DNA from: Marinobacterium rhizophilum DSM 18822
GTDB lineage: Bacteria > Pseudomonadota > Gammaproteobacteria > Pseudomonadales > Balneatricaceae
DNA length: 64,000 bases
Assembly (NCBI RefSeq): GCF_000378045.1
Contig: NZ_KB899108.1
Location: 47,770-111,769 of the forward strand
Direction: 5' to 3'
Made by a program: the position numbers and the translations under genes. Positions 42,138 through 50,629 of this stretch are shown here, piece after piece. The notes beneath the pieces are model-generated. The model had not been told where the DNA came from, made no database searches, and worked only from the letters and a program-made list of their open reading frames with translations. The stretch's first letter is position 1. Each line of letters opens with the position of its first letter.

Positions 42138-42620
42138 CCGGAAAGCTATTAATCCCGCGGGTTAGTATATGAAGCATGGACGCTTTATCATTGGCCGCGG
42201 GCTAATACGAACGCCAGAAAAACCTGCATGTCCACGCACCTGCACCCGTTTTAATGGCGTGGCGGACAAATAGGGAGGGAACCTATTTGTCTGCCAGATT
42301 AATTGCTTAACACAATGGTTGACAGGGGCAGGTCACACAGACTATGCCAACCATATGCCGCCAACCTTGACCACCCAAATCATATTACCGAGAAAATAAC
42401 AATCAAACCCGAATCATAGCTACCGTTCTGCTTCATCTCTGTCCTCAGGATTATTAGCCCTGCGAAGAATCCTGTTCCTTTCCTTACACATTTTTACTCA
42501 CAGCAAAACGACACAGGAGGCCAGACAAACTGTTTTTATACAGTTTAGACTAAATCGTGGCCACAAATAAATTCTCCATTTTCATTTACTGCCTCACCAG
42601 ACTAATAGAAAGAACACTAA
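42138..42620. other. Intergenic region between convergent genes
   Basis: No gene seen in 483 bases. A 14-bp stem (42261-42274 with 42282-42295, one mismatch) is the likely terminator or end structure of the plus-strand dehydrogenase gene. A second dyad, AAACTGT at 42527-42533 and ACAGTTT at 42540-42546, lies 75 bases past the ndh stop and may serve the minus strand. Confidence 0.5.
42261..42295 (+). terminator. Long stem-loop after the Gfo/Idh gene
   Basis: GGCGGACAAATAGG at 42261-42274 pairs with CCTATTTGTCTGCC at 42282-42295 (13 of 14 pairs) around a GAGGGAA loop. The stem is strong, but only AGATT follows, so it may stabilise an mRNA end rather than terminate. Confidence 0.5.
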
Positions 42621-43943
42621 TCAGTGCAATTTCATTTTTGGCCTGACAACCTTGGAAAGTCTATTTATCAAAACAATCAGTAAACCCCGTATACCCCCAT
42701 GTATCGACAACTGGTGCATGCGGTACAACGAAACGTAGCACCATCTTGCCAAGCGGCCTTCGACGAACATGCTGCGGTTGCGCAGATTCCCCATGAGATT
42801 ACCGACGGCGCCATAACGGCTCAAGCTGACAAGCGATCCATAATCTTTGTATCGATACTCTTTGAACTCATGCCCTTTGAGTTTTCTCAGTATATTCGTG
42901 AAAACAGTTGAAGCCATCTGGTGAGCCGCTTGCGCCCTCGGTGGAACGACCTTCCCATCATCCTGAGTAAAGGAACAGCAGTCACCGATGACCCATATAT
43001 TACTGCAACCACTTGCATTGAGCGTTTTATCGACAACGACCTGATTGCTTCGATTCGTCGTCAAGCCTGCGATTCTGGAAACGAAGTCAGGGGCTTTAAC
43101 TCCGGCGGCCCAGACGATCAAATCCGCAGCAATAAATTCGCCTTCTCGGGTATGAAGCCCCTCTCTCGTAGCCGAATTCACCGCTACAGACGGGCGTAAT
43201 CTGACCCCAAGCCCCTCCAGCTCTCGCGCGACGGCTGCCGAAATGCGCTCGGGCAGCGCCGGCAGCATCCTCGGGCCGGCCTCGATAAGCGTAATATCCA
43301 GTTGGTCTCGAGACATTCCAGGCATACCGTGACTCTTGAGCAAGTCGGTGACGTGGTAAAGTTCGGCAGCCAGCTCCACACCGGTCGCCCCGGCGCCGAC
43401 GATGGCTATCCTCAGGCGCCCCTTGCTACCGAGCTGGTGAATTGCCGTGAACTTGTTGATGAGGGTATTTTGAAACCTTTCGGCCTGCCGGTACGAATCC
43501 AGAAAGTAACAGTTCTCCTGGACGCCCTGGATGCCAAAGTCGTTCGAGGTGCTACCGATGGCAAGCACCAATGTATCGTACTTTATTGTCCGCTCATTCA
43601 ATAGCTGGTTGCCGCTGGCATCGAAGGCTGCGCCAAGGTGTAGGATACGCGCGGAAGTGTCGGCAGCAGTCAGCTCACCCAGTTCAAACCTGTATCCATT
43701 TCTCGCGGCATGGGCATGGTACACCACGCTTTCCGCCCCTGGGTCCAATGTTCCCGTCGCCAGCTCGTGCAATAGCGGCTTCCATATATGGATACGATTG
43801 CGGTCGATCAAAGTCACCGAATATTTTTTTGAGCGTCGAAATTTTTTTCCGAGGTTTGTTACCAGCTCAAGTCCGCCGGCGCCACCGCCTACCACGACAA
43901 TATGGTGCAATTCAGTCTTGTCATCTTTATTCATTGCGCTCAT
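42621..43943 (-). CDS. ndh: Type II NADH:quinone oxidoreductase
   Basis: 440 residues of the single-subunit, non-proton-pumping NADH dehydrogenase. FAD site HIVVVGGGAGGLELVTNLG near residue 14 and the NADH site RIAIVGAGATGVELAAELYHV near residue 178 are both intact. The GDCCSF phrase near residue 320 is the second FAD contact, and the C-terminal tail is amphipathic for membrane attachment. GGAAG precedes the ATG. It lies 115 bases after tauE, probably co-transcribed. In a catabolic island it could reoxidise NADH made by the many dehydrogenases; this is inference. Confidence 0.9.
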   Translation of the reverse strand: MSAMNKDDKTELHHIVVVGGGAGGLELVTNLGKKFRRSKKYSVTLIDRNRIHIWKPLLHELATGTLDPGAESVVYHAHAARNGYRFELGELTAADTSARILHLGAAFDASGNQLLNERTIKYDTLVLAIGSTSNDFGIQGVQENCYFLDSYRQAERFQNTLINKFTAIHQLGSKGRLRIAIVGAGATGVELAAELYHVTDLLKSHGMPGMSRDQLDITLIEAGPRMLPALPERISAAVARELEGLGVRLRPSVAVNSATREGLHTREGEFIAADLIVWAAGVKAPDFVSRIAGLTTNRSNQVVVDKTLNASGCSNIWVIGDCCSFTQDDGKVVPPRAQAAHQMASTVFTNILRKLKGHEFKEYRYKDYGSLVSLSRYGAVGNLMGNLRNRSMFVEGRLARWCYVSLYRMHQLSIHGGIRGLLIVLINRLSKVVRPKMKLH

Positions 43944-44058
43944 ATAAACTTCCAGTCTTAAAATTATGTAAGTTCGTCAATACCAAAGGTACAGCAGATG
44001 AATTCAGACACAGAACACGAATTAGGCCGGGAAGATACAGTTGCCTACTTTAAATCAA

Positions 44059-44808
44059 CTAAAGTGTAACAAACCCATCGTATAACAGTTTTAACCCTGT
44101 CAAAACGAGGAATACGTTGAATACCCCATAGAACAGAGATACCGATATCCTTTTATGCAGGTAATAACCAATACCTATGCCGATCGGGGCCAACGGTAAT
44201 AAGATCAGCGACGTCATCAGATTGTCCATATTCAGCTGGCCCAACCAAAAATACGGGATAAGCTTGGCGTAGTTGATAACGGCAAATAACAGTGCGCTGG
44301 TGCCGAGAAACAGGGTTGGCGGCAACCGTTGCGGAACAAGATAGGCACTGGCCGGCGGCCCCCCTGCGTGTATGCCAAAACTGGTAAAACCTGCCAGGAG
44401 TGACCAGAACCACCCTTTGAGTCGGCAAGGCGCTGCAGCCGCACGTTTCGAGGTACCGAGCCAGTAGTTCAGGGCAAATATCAGCGCTAGAACTCCAATC
44501 AGCAGGCGTACATGGGCTTCAGAGATGTATTTGAAGGTCAACGCCCCCAGCACGACGCCCACCAGCGCGGCAGGCAGCATGATCCGTAGATTTTCGCGGT
44601 GCCATTGTCCCCGGAATTTATATACGGCTAGCACATCCATGACGCAGAGGATCGGCAACAGAATAGCCGCGGCCTTGGCGGGACTTACCGCAAGCGCCAT
44701 AAGCGGTACGCTGACGATACCGATAATGCCGCCAAACCCGCCTTTAGCCACACCAAAAATCAGTACTGCTGGTATGGCGCAAAGGAAGAAAAACAGTTCA
44801 TTGATCAT
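44059..44808 (-). CDS. TauE/SafE-family membrane permease
   Basis: 249 residues, about eight hydrophobic segments in two halves, as in TauE/SafE. Marks are FGVAKGGFGGIIGIVSVPLMAL in helix 1-2 and GFTSFGIHAGGPPASAYLVPQRL in the middle, ending in LVLTGLKLLYDGF. The ATG at 44808 is preferred to the GTG at 44823 since AGGTGG lies at a fair distance upstream. Family members export sulfite, sulfoacetate or other organic anions; here the substrate is unknown. A degenerate relative lies at 22777-23085, also beside a Gfo/Idh-isomerase-binding protein group. Confidence 0.85.
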   Translation of the reverse strand: MINELFFFLCAIPAVLIFGVAKGGFGGIIGIVSVPLMALAVSPAKAAAILLPILCVMDVLAVYKFRGQWHRENLRIMLPAALVGVVLGALTFKYISEAHVRLLIGVLALIFALNYWLGTSKRAAAAPCRLKGWFWSLLAGFTSFGIHAGGPPASAYLVPQRLPPTLFLGTSALLFAVINYAKLIPYFWLGQLNMDNLMTSLILLPLAPIGIGIGYYLHKRISVSLFYGVFNVFLVLTGLKLLYDGFVTL

Positions 44809-44832
44809 TATCGTATAGGCCACCTAGTCAAT

Positions 44833-44861
44833 AAAAAATGCCACCGACGTAGCCGATGGCA
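44833..44861 (-). terminator. Rho-independent terminator just upstream of tauE
   Basis: On the minus strand, TGCCATCGGC, a TACG-type loop and TCGGTGGCA form a stem that is followed at once by TTTTTT. It ends only 25 bases before the tauE start, so it would stop transcripts coming from the right, including any from site B. It may be an attenuator or the terminator of a lost gene. Confidence 0.7.
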
Positions 44862-45019
44862 CGAATCCAGCCAGGGCATTGCTGGGGCAGGTGCAGAACC
44901 ACAACCATTCAAGTTTGGCAGTTGCTTCATTGATCAATGCGGCCTCAGCCAAATACTTCCGCTTGATCAAGCAGCCTAACGGATCCATGTAGGCCTAGGT
45001 TAGCAAAGCAAAACAAGCT

Positions 45020-45042
45020 ATGCAACAATAATTGCAAGTATA
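45020..45042 (-). promoter_or_regulatory. TTGCAAT palindrome site B with -10 box
   Basis: ATGCAACAATAATTGCAA at 45020-45037 fits the 18-bp dyad pattern. On the minus strand a -10-like TATACT (45037-45042) touches it, which would place the dyad at the transcription start of a leftward message towards tauE and ndh. The -35 box is weak. Confidence 0.5.
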
Positions 45043-45102
45043 CACATTTAGCAAAAATACGATAAATCCAATTATGGCAATGCAATATTGGCTGGTGATT
45101 AT

Positions 45103-45237
45103 TAAATCGTACTGGGTTCCACAGATGCAATTACTGAAGCAAAACACACCAACGGGATCGTTACCGGTTTCGATGCCGTACTGGCCGTTCGAGAAGGCCG
45201 CTTGCATGCGACCGTCGACCAAGCCCCGAAACGGTAA
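45103..45237 (+). pseudogene. Sugar-binding protein C-terminal fragment
   Basis: The plus-strand frame ending with TAA at 45235 reads DAITEAKHTNGIVTGFDAVL then AVREGRLHATVDQAPKR. This is the typical last part of ribose-type periplasmic binding proteins (I-x-GFD-x-L-x-A-V-x-x-G-R-L-x-A-T-V-x-Q). Everything before about 45120 is lost. It is opposite in strand to the intact binding protein gene at 45508. Confidence 0.6.
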
Positions 45238-45507
45238 GCCGGCGCCATGCAGCTAATGGTCAGACACCTCGAGTCTGGGGTCTCCTTCCCCAGGCGCGGC
45301 TGTTGGACAGCACCCACTTGATCACAATTGCAAACGTTACTGACGATCAGTAGGAATTGCAGGTCAATCGTTAACACAGCGAGGCCATATATGGGCTCCA
45401 CCCAATCCCTCTATTGGCCCGAACTGATTTTATAAGCGTTGCGCAGCCTCCAGTCCTGTTAACGTGGCACAAAAAACGGGCTTAACAGCCACTGTGGCGC
45501 CGCGGGT

Positions 45508-46533
45508 CTATTTCCGCCACGCGGAGTCGGCCTCGGAACCAACACCAAATACGAGCCGGGACAGTGCGTCCATCTGTTCAAGGTTATCCTTGTCGACCAG
45601 TACGGGGCCGGTAATGATGTCGGACTGGGGCTTGTAACCCATCTCGTGATACCAGTAGAGCCACTCCATTGGAATATATCCCTGCAACCAGAAACCCTGT
45701 TCAGATGCTACCAGCAGATGACCGTTCTTAACGCCAGAAAGGCCGATAGGCCCCACATCGACGGTTAGCAACGTCATTCCCTTGGTGTCCACGTCAGGCT
45801 CCAGGCCCAGTTCGTTCGCCACGTGCCAAGACCAGGCTGCGGTAAAATCGGCCAGGTTGAAAATGTAGTTGGTGTCAGTGTTTGACGATAGATAAGCTTT
45901 CAGGTTTTGGCTAAAAGTGGCCTGAGTGATACCGGTAACCAGATATTCCACAGAAGCGCCGACTTTCCTGAAAGCGTCCTCAATCCCTCGACAGCGCTCC
46001 CGAAGTCCCGCATGGTCAGCCGTATGCAGAGAACAGGCGACCTTCTTGGGTATTGGCACAATTCCAGCTTCCGCTTTTTCGAGCGCATAGAGTCCAATTT
46101 TGTAGCCTGTCAGATACTCATCACCTCCGACGTAGGTCAGGTACGGGATACGCTGCCCGGGTGGCCGGCGATCCGGAATATTGAACGCCACCACCGGAAT
46201 ACCCATCGCCAGCGCCTTTCGAATGGGACCCTCAAGGGCGTTGGCATCGAGGATCGGCACTGCGATACCGTCTGGACGAGAGGCAATCGTCTCTTCCAAA
46301 TTACGTACCAACTCGTCGACGCCGGGCGTCACCCCCCCAACATACTCAGTGAAAACATTCGGATAGCGCTTCTCGAATTCGACCAAAGACAACGTCAGCC
46401 AATTCATATTCGGGTCCTGAACCCCTATGTGGGACACCATCACGAACCGGTAGTCCTTTGCCGCAGCGGCTATTGGAACCGACAGCATGAACATGCTGAT
46501 CAAAAGGGGCACTAACCGTTTGAGAACCATCAT
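45508..46533 (-). CDS. Sugar ABC transporter substrate-binding protein
   Basis: 341 residues of the type I periplasmic binding family. Signal peptide MMVLKRLVPLLISMFMLSVPIAAAA; mature part starts YRFVMVSHIGVQDPNMNWL. Ligand-type phrases are ASRPDGIAVPILDANALEGPIRKALAMGIPVVAFNIPD and YIFNLADFTAAWSWHVANELG. It is longer and only distantly related to the two 310-residue binders in the window. No ATPase or permease is next to it. Its ligand could be a sugar, inositol derivative or autoinducer-like compound. Confidence 0.85.
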   Translation of the reverse strand: MMVLKRLVPLLISMFMLSVPIAAAAKDYRFVMVSHIGVQDPNMNWLTLSLVEFEKRYPNVFTEYVGGVTPGVDELVRNLEETIASRPDGIAVPILDANALEGPIRKALAMGIPVVAFNIPDRRPPGQRIPYLTYVGGDEYLTGYKIGLYALEKAEAGIVPIPKKVACSLHTADHAGLRERCRGIEDAFRKVGASVEYLVTGITQATFSQNLKAYLSSNTDTNYIFNLADFTAAWSWHVANELGLEPDVDTKGMTLLTVDVGPIGLSGVKNGHLLVASEQGFWLQGYIPMEWLYWYHEMGYKPQSDIITGPVLVDKDNLEQMDALSRLVFGVGSEADSAWRK

Positions 46534-46847
46534 TATCTAATCCCCGCTCGCTACCTGGTACACAGCGAGCACAATGATGCTCTCTGAGCCGCTACTTGCG
46601 CTGCCTTGTACAGCCGTAGTACCACAGGCACTCCCGTCATAGATTGTTTAAATGCCAGTGCCTCTAACCTCTAGCATAGATGCTCCCGAGAGACAGGCAG
46701 TCTCAAATTTAGGTGTTCATTCAGGTACTCATCCCTGAACCAACCATTGCAGCTTTCAATACCGCTCTTCTGAGTCGGTTTGCCGGATTGCCGTAACAAA
46801 GATATAAAGCAGAGCAAGGTCAATCTTTCTTCATTCACATAAATGAA

Positions 46848-46869
46848 AACCGCGAACAGTGTCGCGGTT
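46848..46869 (-). terminator. Terminator of the inositol/rhizopine-type binding protein gene
   Basis: AACCGCGA at 46848-46855 pairs with TCGCGGTT at 46862-46869; on the minus strand TTCATTT follows. It lies about 110 bases past the stop codon. Confidence 0.6.
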
Positions 46870-46938
46870 ATTTTGACAGCAGCGTTACTGTCTTCACAAA
46901 GATTATGCCGCCAGACGCTGATTTTGGCTCAGAATTAC

Positions 46939-46969
46939 GTGGCCGATCGGGTTCCTCTCAATCGGCCAC
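46939..46969 (-). promoter_or_regulatory. Stem-loop just past the binding protein stop codon
   Basis: GTGGCCGAT at 46939-46947 and ATCGGCCAC at 46961-46969 form a perfect 9-bp stem 10 bases after the stop. In complete operons such stems protect the binding protein message upstream of permease genes. Here no permease gene follows, which suggests it was lost. Confidence 0.5.
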
Positions 46970-46978
46970 TCAACGACT

Positions 46979-47911
46979 TTAGTTCTTCGCTTTGAACTGG
47001 TCGATGTTCTCCTTGGTGACCAGCTCAAACGGAACGACGTTTTTAGCCTCAACCGCCTCGTTGCGTGCCAGTTTCAGCACGGTATCAATGGCGCCGACAC
47101 CCTGGCCTTTGGCAGACTGATAAACTGTCACATCCAGGTCTCCGGCTTCAAGTGCAGCCAAAGCATCCTGGGTCGCATCCACACCGCCGATGACGACATT
47201 ATCCATCGACACACCAGACGCCTTCAGCGCCTGAATCGCACCGAGTGCCATTTCGTCGTTATTGGCGATAACGCCCTTAGGCTCAATGCCCGCGCTGATC
47301 CAGTTGGTCATCAGGTCCATTGCCGGTGTACGCATCCAGTTTGCGGTTTGCTCGTCGACGACTTTGATGTTCTTGCATTCATCAGAAGCCAGTACATCGT
47401 GTGTCGCCGCGGTACGGCCACGCTGGCCGGTCGTGCCAAGCTGGCCCATCAGGATTACCGCTTCACCTTTGCCACCCATCTGCTTGCACATTTCGGTGGT
47501 CTGCAGAAAACCGGCCTGATACTCGTCCGAACCCACCCAGGCTTGCTTGGCCGGGAAGGTATCCATGTTCGCAGGCAGCATGTTAACGAAAACGAGCGGC
47601 ACACCCGCCTCATCCGCAACACTCGATATATTGATGCCCGAGTCCGCATCGACCAGCATCACGACAATCCCGTCAACGCCTGCGGCAATGAAGTTCTCAA
47701 CCTGAGACTGCTGACGCGAAATATCGCCCTGCCCATCTTCAATCTGAAGTTCCACGCCATCAAGTTTTTCGGCATGCGCCGTCATGTTCTGACGCAGCAC
47801 GGTAAGGAAATTGTCGTCAAAGAGTGACATGGCAACACCGATAGTCTCGGCTTGAGCCACGGTTCCCATCAGAGCGCTGCTCAAAATCACTGTGCTCAGT
47901 AGCTTCTTCAT
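46979..47911 (-). CDS. Inositol/rhizopine-type ABC transporter substrate-binding protein
   Basis: 310 residues, paralogue of the protein at 18230-19162 with the same length and motifs. Signal peptide MKKLLSTVILSSALMGTVAQA; IGVAMSLFDDNFLTVLRQNM; IAAGVDGIVVMLVDADSG; VIANNDEMALGAIQALKA; VDATQDALAALEAGDLDVTVYQ. These match MocB/IbpA-like binders. AGAGGA precedes the ATG. Expression is probably driven by the palindrome-bearing promoter at 48008-48025. It lacks neighbouring ATPase and permease genes. Confidence 0.88.
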   Translation of the reverse strand: MKKLLSTVILSSALMGTVAQAETIGVAMSLFDDNFLTVLRQNMTAHAEKLDGVELQIEDGQGDISRQQSQVENFIAAGVDGIVVMLVDADSGINISSVADEAGVPLVFVNMLPANMDTFPAKQAWVGSDEYQAGFLQTTEMCKQMGGKGEAVILMGQLGTTGQRGRTAATHDVLASDECKNIKVVDEQTANWMRTPAMDLMTNWISAGIEPKGVIANNDEMALGAIQALKASGVSMDNVVIGGVDATQDALAALEAGDLDVTVYQSAKGQGVGAIDTVLKLARNEAVEAKNVVPFELVTKENIDQFKAKN

Positions 47912-48007
47912 ATTTATTATCCTCTACTAGTAATTACGGCAGATAGACCACCGTGGTTCGTCGCGGATTATTCCTCGATTAAGGTATTGCGCCGCGAATT
48001 CAATATA

Positions 48008-48025
48008 ATGGTCTCCCTAGACCAT
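48008..48025. promoter_or_regulatory. Perfect dyad ATGGTCT-CCCT-AGACCAT
   Basis: An 18-bp dyad with 7-bp arms lies 97 bases upstream of the binding protein gene. On the minus strand TATATT follows it directly as a possible -10 box, so the dyad would fill the promoter spacer. A further half site, AGACCAC, occurs at 47946-47952. The regulator is unknown; its sequence differs from the other two operator types in the window. Confidence 0.55.
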
Positions 48026-48406
48026 CAGGTACAGCCCACCGAAGCACAATATTTATGTGCTGGGCGTTTTATAAAAAATCATGTAAAAAATGCCAAAATA
48101 TCTATTTAACAATCAATCTGAAAATTAAACTGACGTCCCTGTCGATGCAATCACTGCCCGCTAAAACCAAGCGATAACTTTATGTAACGCTTAGTTATAG
48201 GTAGCGCACATTGGTCGATAATGATATTAAGACACCAAGCATATTCAATCCGAATTAATAGTCAGGAGCTGCCGATTTCTCGTCTAACTTTCGACTACCA
48301 CGGCAGGCCTTCTAACCCCCTAACAGATAAAAATCAACCAGGTATCAGTTCCTACCCAAAATCGGCGCAAACTGCCCACCTGCCGAATCCATCCGGTCGA
48401 CAGCGA
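48026..48406. other. AT-rich intergenic region, no gene seen
   Basis: The 381 bases between the dehydrogenase stop and the dyad have no convincing frame. Interleaved short repeats (AAGCG/CGCTT and ATAACT/AGTTAT, 48169-48198) are noted but may be chance. Confidence 0.4.
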
Positions 48407-49570
48407 TCAAACCGCTATCGGAGTAAGCCATGGCTGATCTGTGGCCTCATGGCTATCAACGACGGCATCAACGAAAGCAACCCCCTTGAGACCATCGTAG
48501 ACCGTGGGCAAATTTTGGCCGATCGCGGATGGTTCCCGCCCAGACCGACGTGCGCGGATTGCTTCGGCAAACCCGGCGTAAAGGTTAGCGAAGGCTTCCA
48601 GGTATCCCTCTGGATGACCCGGCGGCGTGCGCGTACGTACTTTGGCGTCCTCGGACAGGTCTTCAGCCCCGCGCTTAATAATCTCCGTGCGGCCATTGAG
48701 CGGTGCCAACACCAGCTCGTTAGGCTGCTCCTGAAACCACGAAAGCGAACCCGTTTCACCGAAGACCCGAAGCCGAACGCCATTGGAATTACCCAACGCG
48801 ACCTGCGAGGACCACAGCAGGCCACGCGCTCCCCCTTGGTAACGCAACATGACATGGGCGTTATCATCCAGTGCACGCCCCTCTACGAAGGTCGCTAGAT
48901 CAGCGGTCAGCGACTCGAGCTTAAGCCCCGTCACGAAACCGGCGAGGTGATAGGCATGGGTGCCAATATCGCCGATCGAGCCACCGCGACCATTCTTTTT
49001 GGGATCCGTGCGCCATGAGGCCTGTGCATTACCCTGTTGTTCGATCGCGGTCGCCATCCATTCCAGCGGATACTCGACCTGTACGCTACGGACTTTCCCA
49101 ATTTCCCCCGCGGCCACACGAACGCGCGCCTCATGGACCATGGGATAACCGCTATAGGTGTAGGTCACGCCGACAAATCGTCCGCTCTCGCGCGTAAGCT
49201 TCTCAAGCGCTACTGCATCTTCAAGCGTTGCCGTGATCGGCTTCTCGCAGATCACGTCAAAACCAGCCTCAAGGAAGGCACGCGCAATCGGATAGTGGGT
49301 GAAGTTCGGAGTGCAGATCGCCACTGCGTCGATTCGATCCGCACGCGCGAGCTCAGCGGCGATCATCTCCTTGTAGTCGCCATAGCTGCGGTCTGAGTCG
49401 ATGCCCTGGGTCAGAGCAAAAGCCCGGCCACGCTCGGCATCCACATCGAAGGCACCCGCTACGAGCTGCCAGGCACCATCAAGACGCGACGATATGCGAT
49501 GTATGTTGCCTATATAGGCACCCTGACCTCCGCCAACCATGCCAAGACGAAGGGGTCGTTGATAGCTCAT
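48407..49570 (-). CDS. Gfo/Idh/MocA-family dehydrogenase (IolG-like, inositol operon)
   Basis: 387 residues. Rossmann start RLGMVGGGQGAYIGNIHRIS, catalytic-Lys motif FDVICEKPITATLEDAV near residue 115, IGDIGTHAYHLAGFVTG with the D-x3-H pattern. It shares GHPEGYLEAFANLYAGFAEAI with the enzyme at 40953. As the last gene of the iolD operon it may act as an inositol or scyllo-inositol dehydrogenase. Its ATG overlaps the stop of the isomerase gene by four bases. Confidence 0.88.
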   Translation of the reverse strand: MSYQRPLRLGMVGGGQGAYIGNIHRISSRLDGAWQLVAGAFDVDAERGRAFALTQGIDSDRSYGDYKEMIAAELARADRIDAVAICTPNFTHYPIARAFLEAGFDVICEKPITATLEDAVALEKLTRESGRFVGVTYTYSGYPMVHEARVRVAAGEIGKVRSVQVEYPLEWMATAIEQQGNAQASWRTDPKKNGRGGSIGDIGTHAYHLAGFVTGLKLESLTADLATFVEGRALDDNAHVMLRYQGGARGLLWSSQVALGNSNGVRLRVFGETGSLSWFQEQPNELVLAPLNGRTEIIKRGAEDLSEDAKVRTRTPPGHPEGYLEAFANLYAGFAEAIRARRSGREPSAIGQNLPTVYDGLKGVAFVDAVVDSHEATDQPWLTPIAV

Positions 49571-50628
49571 TTGTCCTCCAGCCCGAGCATTGCCCGGTTC
49601 GCGCTACGATTAGCGCCAGATTTTACGAAGTCGTCAAAAGCACGATCCGAGACCTTGATGATGTGGTTGTCTATGAATCGCGCGCCCTCGGATGCTCCAT
49701 CTTCGGGGTTTTTAAGGAAGCATTCCCACTCGAGCACTGCCCAGCCGTCGTAGTCGTAAGTGGCAAACTTCGAAAAAATCGCTCCAAAGTCAACCTGCCC
49801 GTCACCCAGGGAACGAAAACGCCCTGCACGTTTCGACCAGTGCTGATAGCCTCCATAGACACCCGACTTCCCATCAGGGCGGAACTCGGCATCCTTGACA
49901 TGGAAGCATTTGATCCGGTCATGGTAGTGGTCGATAAAGGCCAGATAATCGAGTTGCTGCAACACGAAGTGCGACGGATCGTAAAGCATGTTTGCGCGCG
50001 GATGCTCTTTCACATGGTCGAGGAACATTTCCCAGGAATGACCGTCATGGAGGTCTTCGCACGGGTGAATCTCGTAGCAGACATCCACACCGTGAGCGTC
50101 GAAGTCGTCCAGGATCGGTGTCCAGCGATTGGCGAGTTCACCGAAAGCTTCATCTACCAAACCTTCCGGCCACTGCGGATAAGGATACAGATAGGGCCAC
50201 AGAAGCGAGCCAGAAAAGGTCACATGCCGATCAATACCAAGGCGTTTAGACGCACGCGCGGCAAAGCGTAACTGCTCCTCCGCCCAAGCGCGGCGCGCCC
50301 CAGGATTTCCACGCACGAACTCAGGAGCAAAGCTGTCCATAATCTGGTCATGAGCCGGGTGCACGGCAACAAGCTGTCCTGTTATATGCGACGCAAGTTC
50401 AGTGATCTCAAGACCGTGATCGGCTAAAAGACCTTTCATTTCATCACAATAGGTCTCGCTCTGCGCTGCCTGTTTCATGTCAATCAGGCGCGTATCCCAA
50501 GTGGGGATCTGCACCCCCTTGAATCCCTTGTCCGCGGCCCATTTAGCCAGCGTCGGCAATGAATTATAAGGCGCGTCATCAGCGGCGAATTGCGCGAGAA
50601 AAACACCGGGGCCCTTAATGGTCTTCAT
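49567..50628 (-). CDS. Sugar phosphate isomerase/epimerase (TIM barrel)
   Basis: 353 residues of the AP-endonuclease-2 TIM-barrel superfamily. Starts MKTIKGPGVFLAQFAADDAP; metal-ligand phrases are VDVCYEIHPCEDLHDG, MLYDPSHFVLQQLDYLAFIDHY, IKCFHVKDAEF and WAVLEWECFLKNPEDGASEGARFI. It probably isomerises or epimerises a keto-sugar or inosose. The start at 50628 follows GGAGG and lies one base from the stop of the SDR gene. Confidence 0.85.
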   Translation of the reverse strand: MKTIKGPGVFLAQFAADDAPYNSLPTLAKWAADKGFKGVQIPTWDTRLIDMKQAAQSETYCDEMKGLLADHGLEITELASHITGQLVAVHPAHDQIMDSFAPEFVRGNPGARRAWAEEQLRFAARASKRLGIDRHVTFSGSLLWPYLYPYPQWPEGLVDEAFGELANRWTPILDDFDAHGVDVCYEIHPCEDLHDGHSWEMFLDHVKEHPRANMLYDPSHFVLQQLDYLAFIDHYHDRIKCFHVKDAEFRPDGKSGVYGGYQHWSKRAGRFRSLGDGQVDFGAIFSKFATYDYDGWAVLEWECFLKNPEDGASEGARFIDNHIIKVSDRAFDDFVKSGANRSANRAMLGLEDK

Positions 50629-50629
50629 T

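Larger units (their letters stand above)
44862..45507. other. Intergenic region with decayed coding remnants
   Basis: The 646 bases hold site B and the binding-protein fragment at 45103-45237. The rest shows no intact gene and is AT-rich near 45000-45120. It looks like the scar of a deleted ABC transport operon. Confidence 0.4.
46534..46978. other. Intergenic region between two binding protein genes
   Basis: No gene seen in 445 bases. It holds the terminator at 46848-46869 and the stem at 46939-46969 that belong to the gene on its right, and the promoter of the gene on its left, which was not pinned down. Confidence 0.5.

Noticed and set aside
48169..48198. Interleaved AAGCG/CGCTT and ATAACT/AGTTAT repeats
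   Set aside because: Arms are 5-6 bp in AT-rich sequence and could arise by chance.
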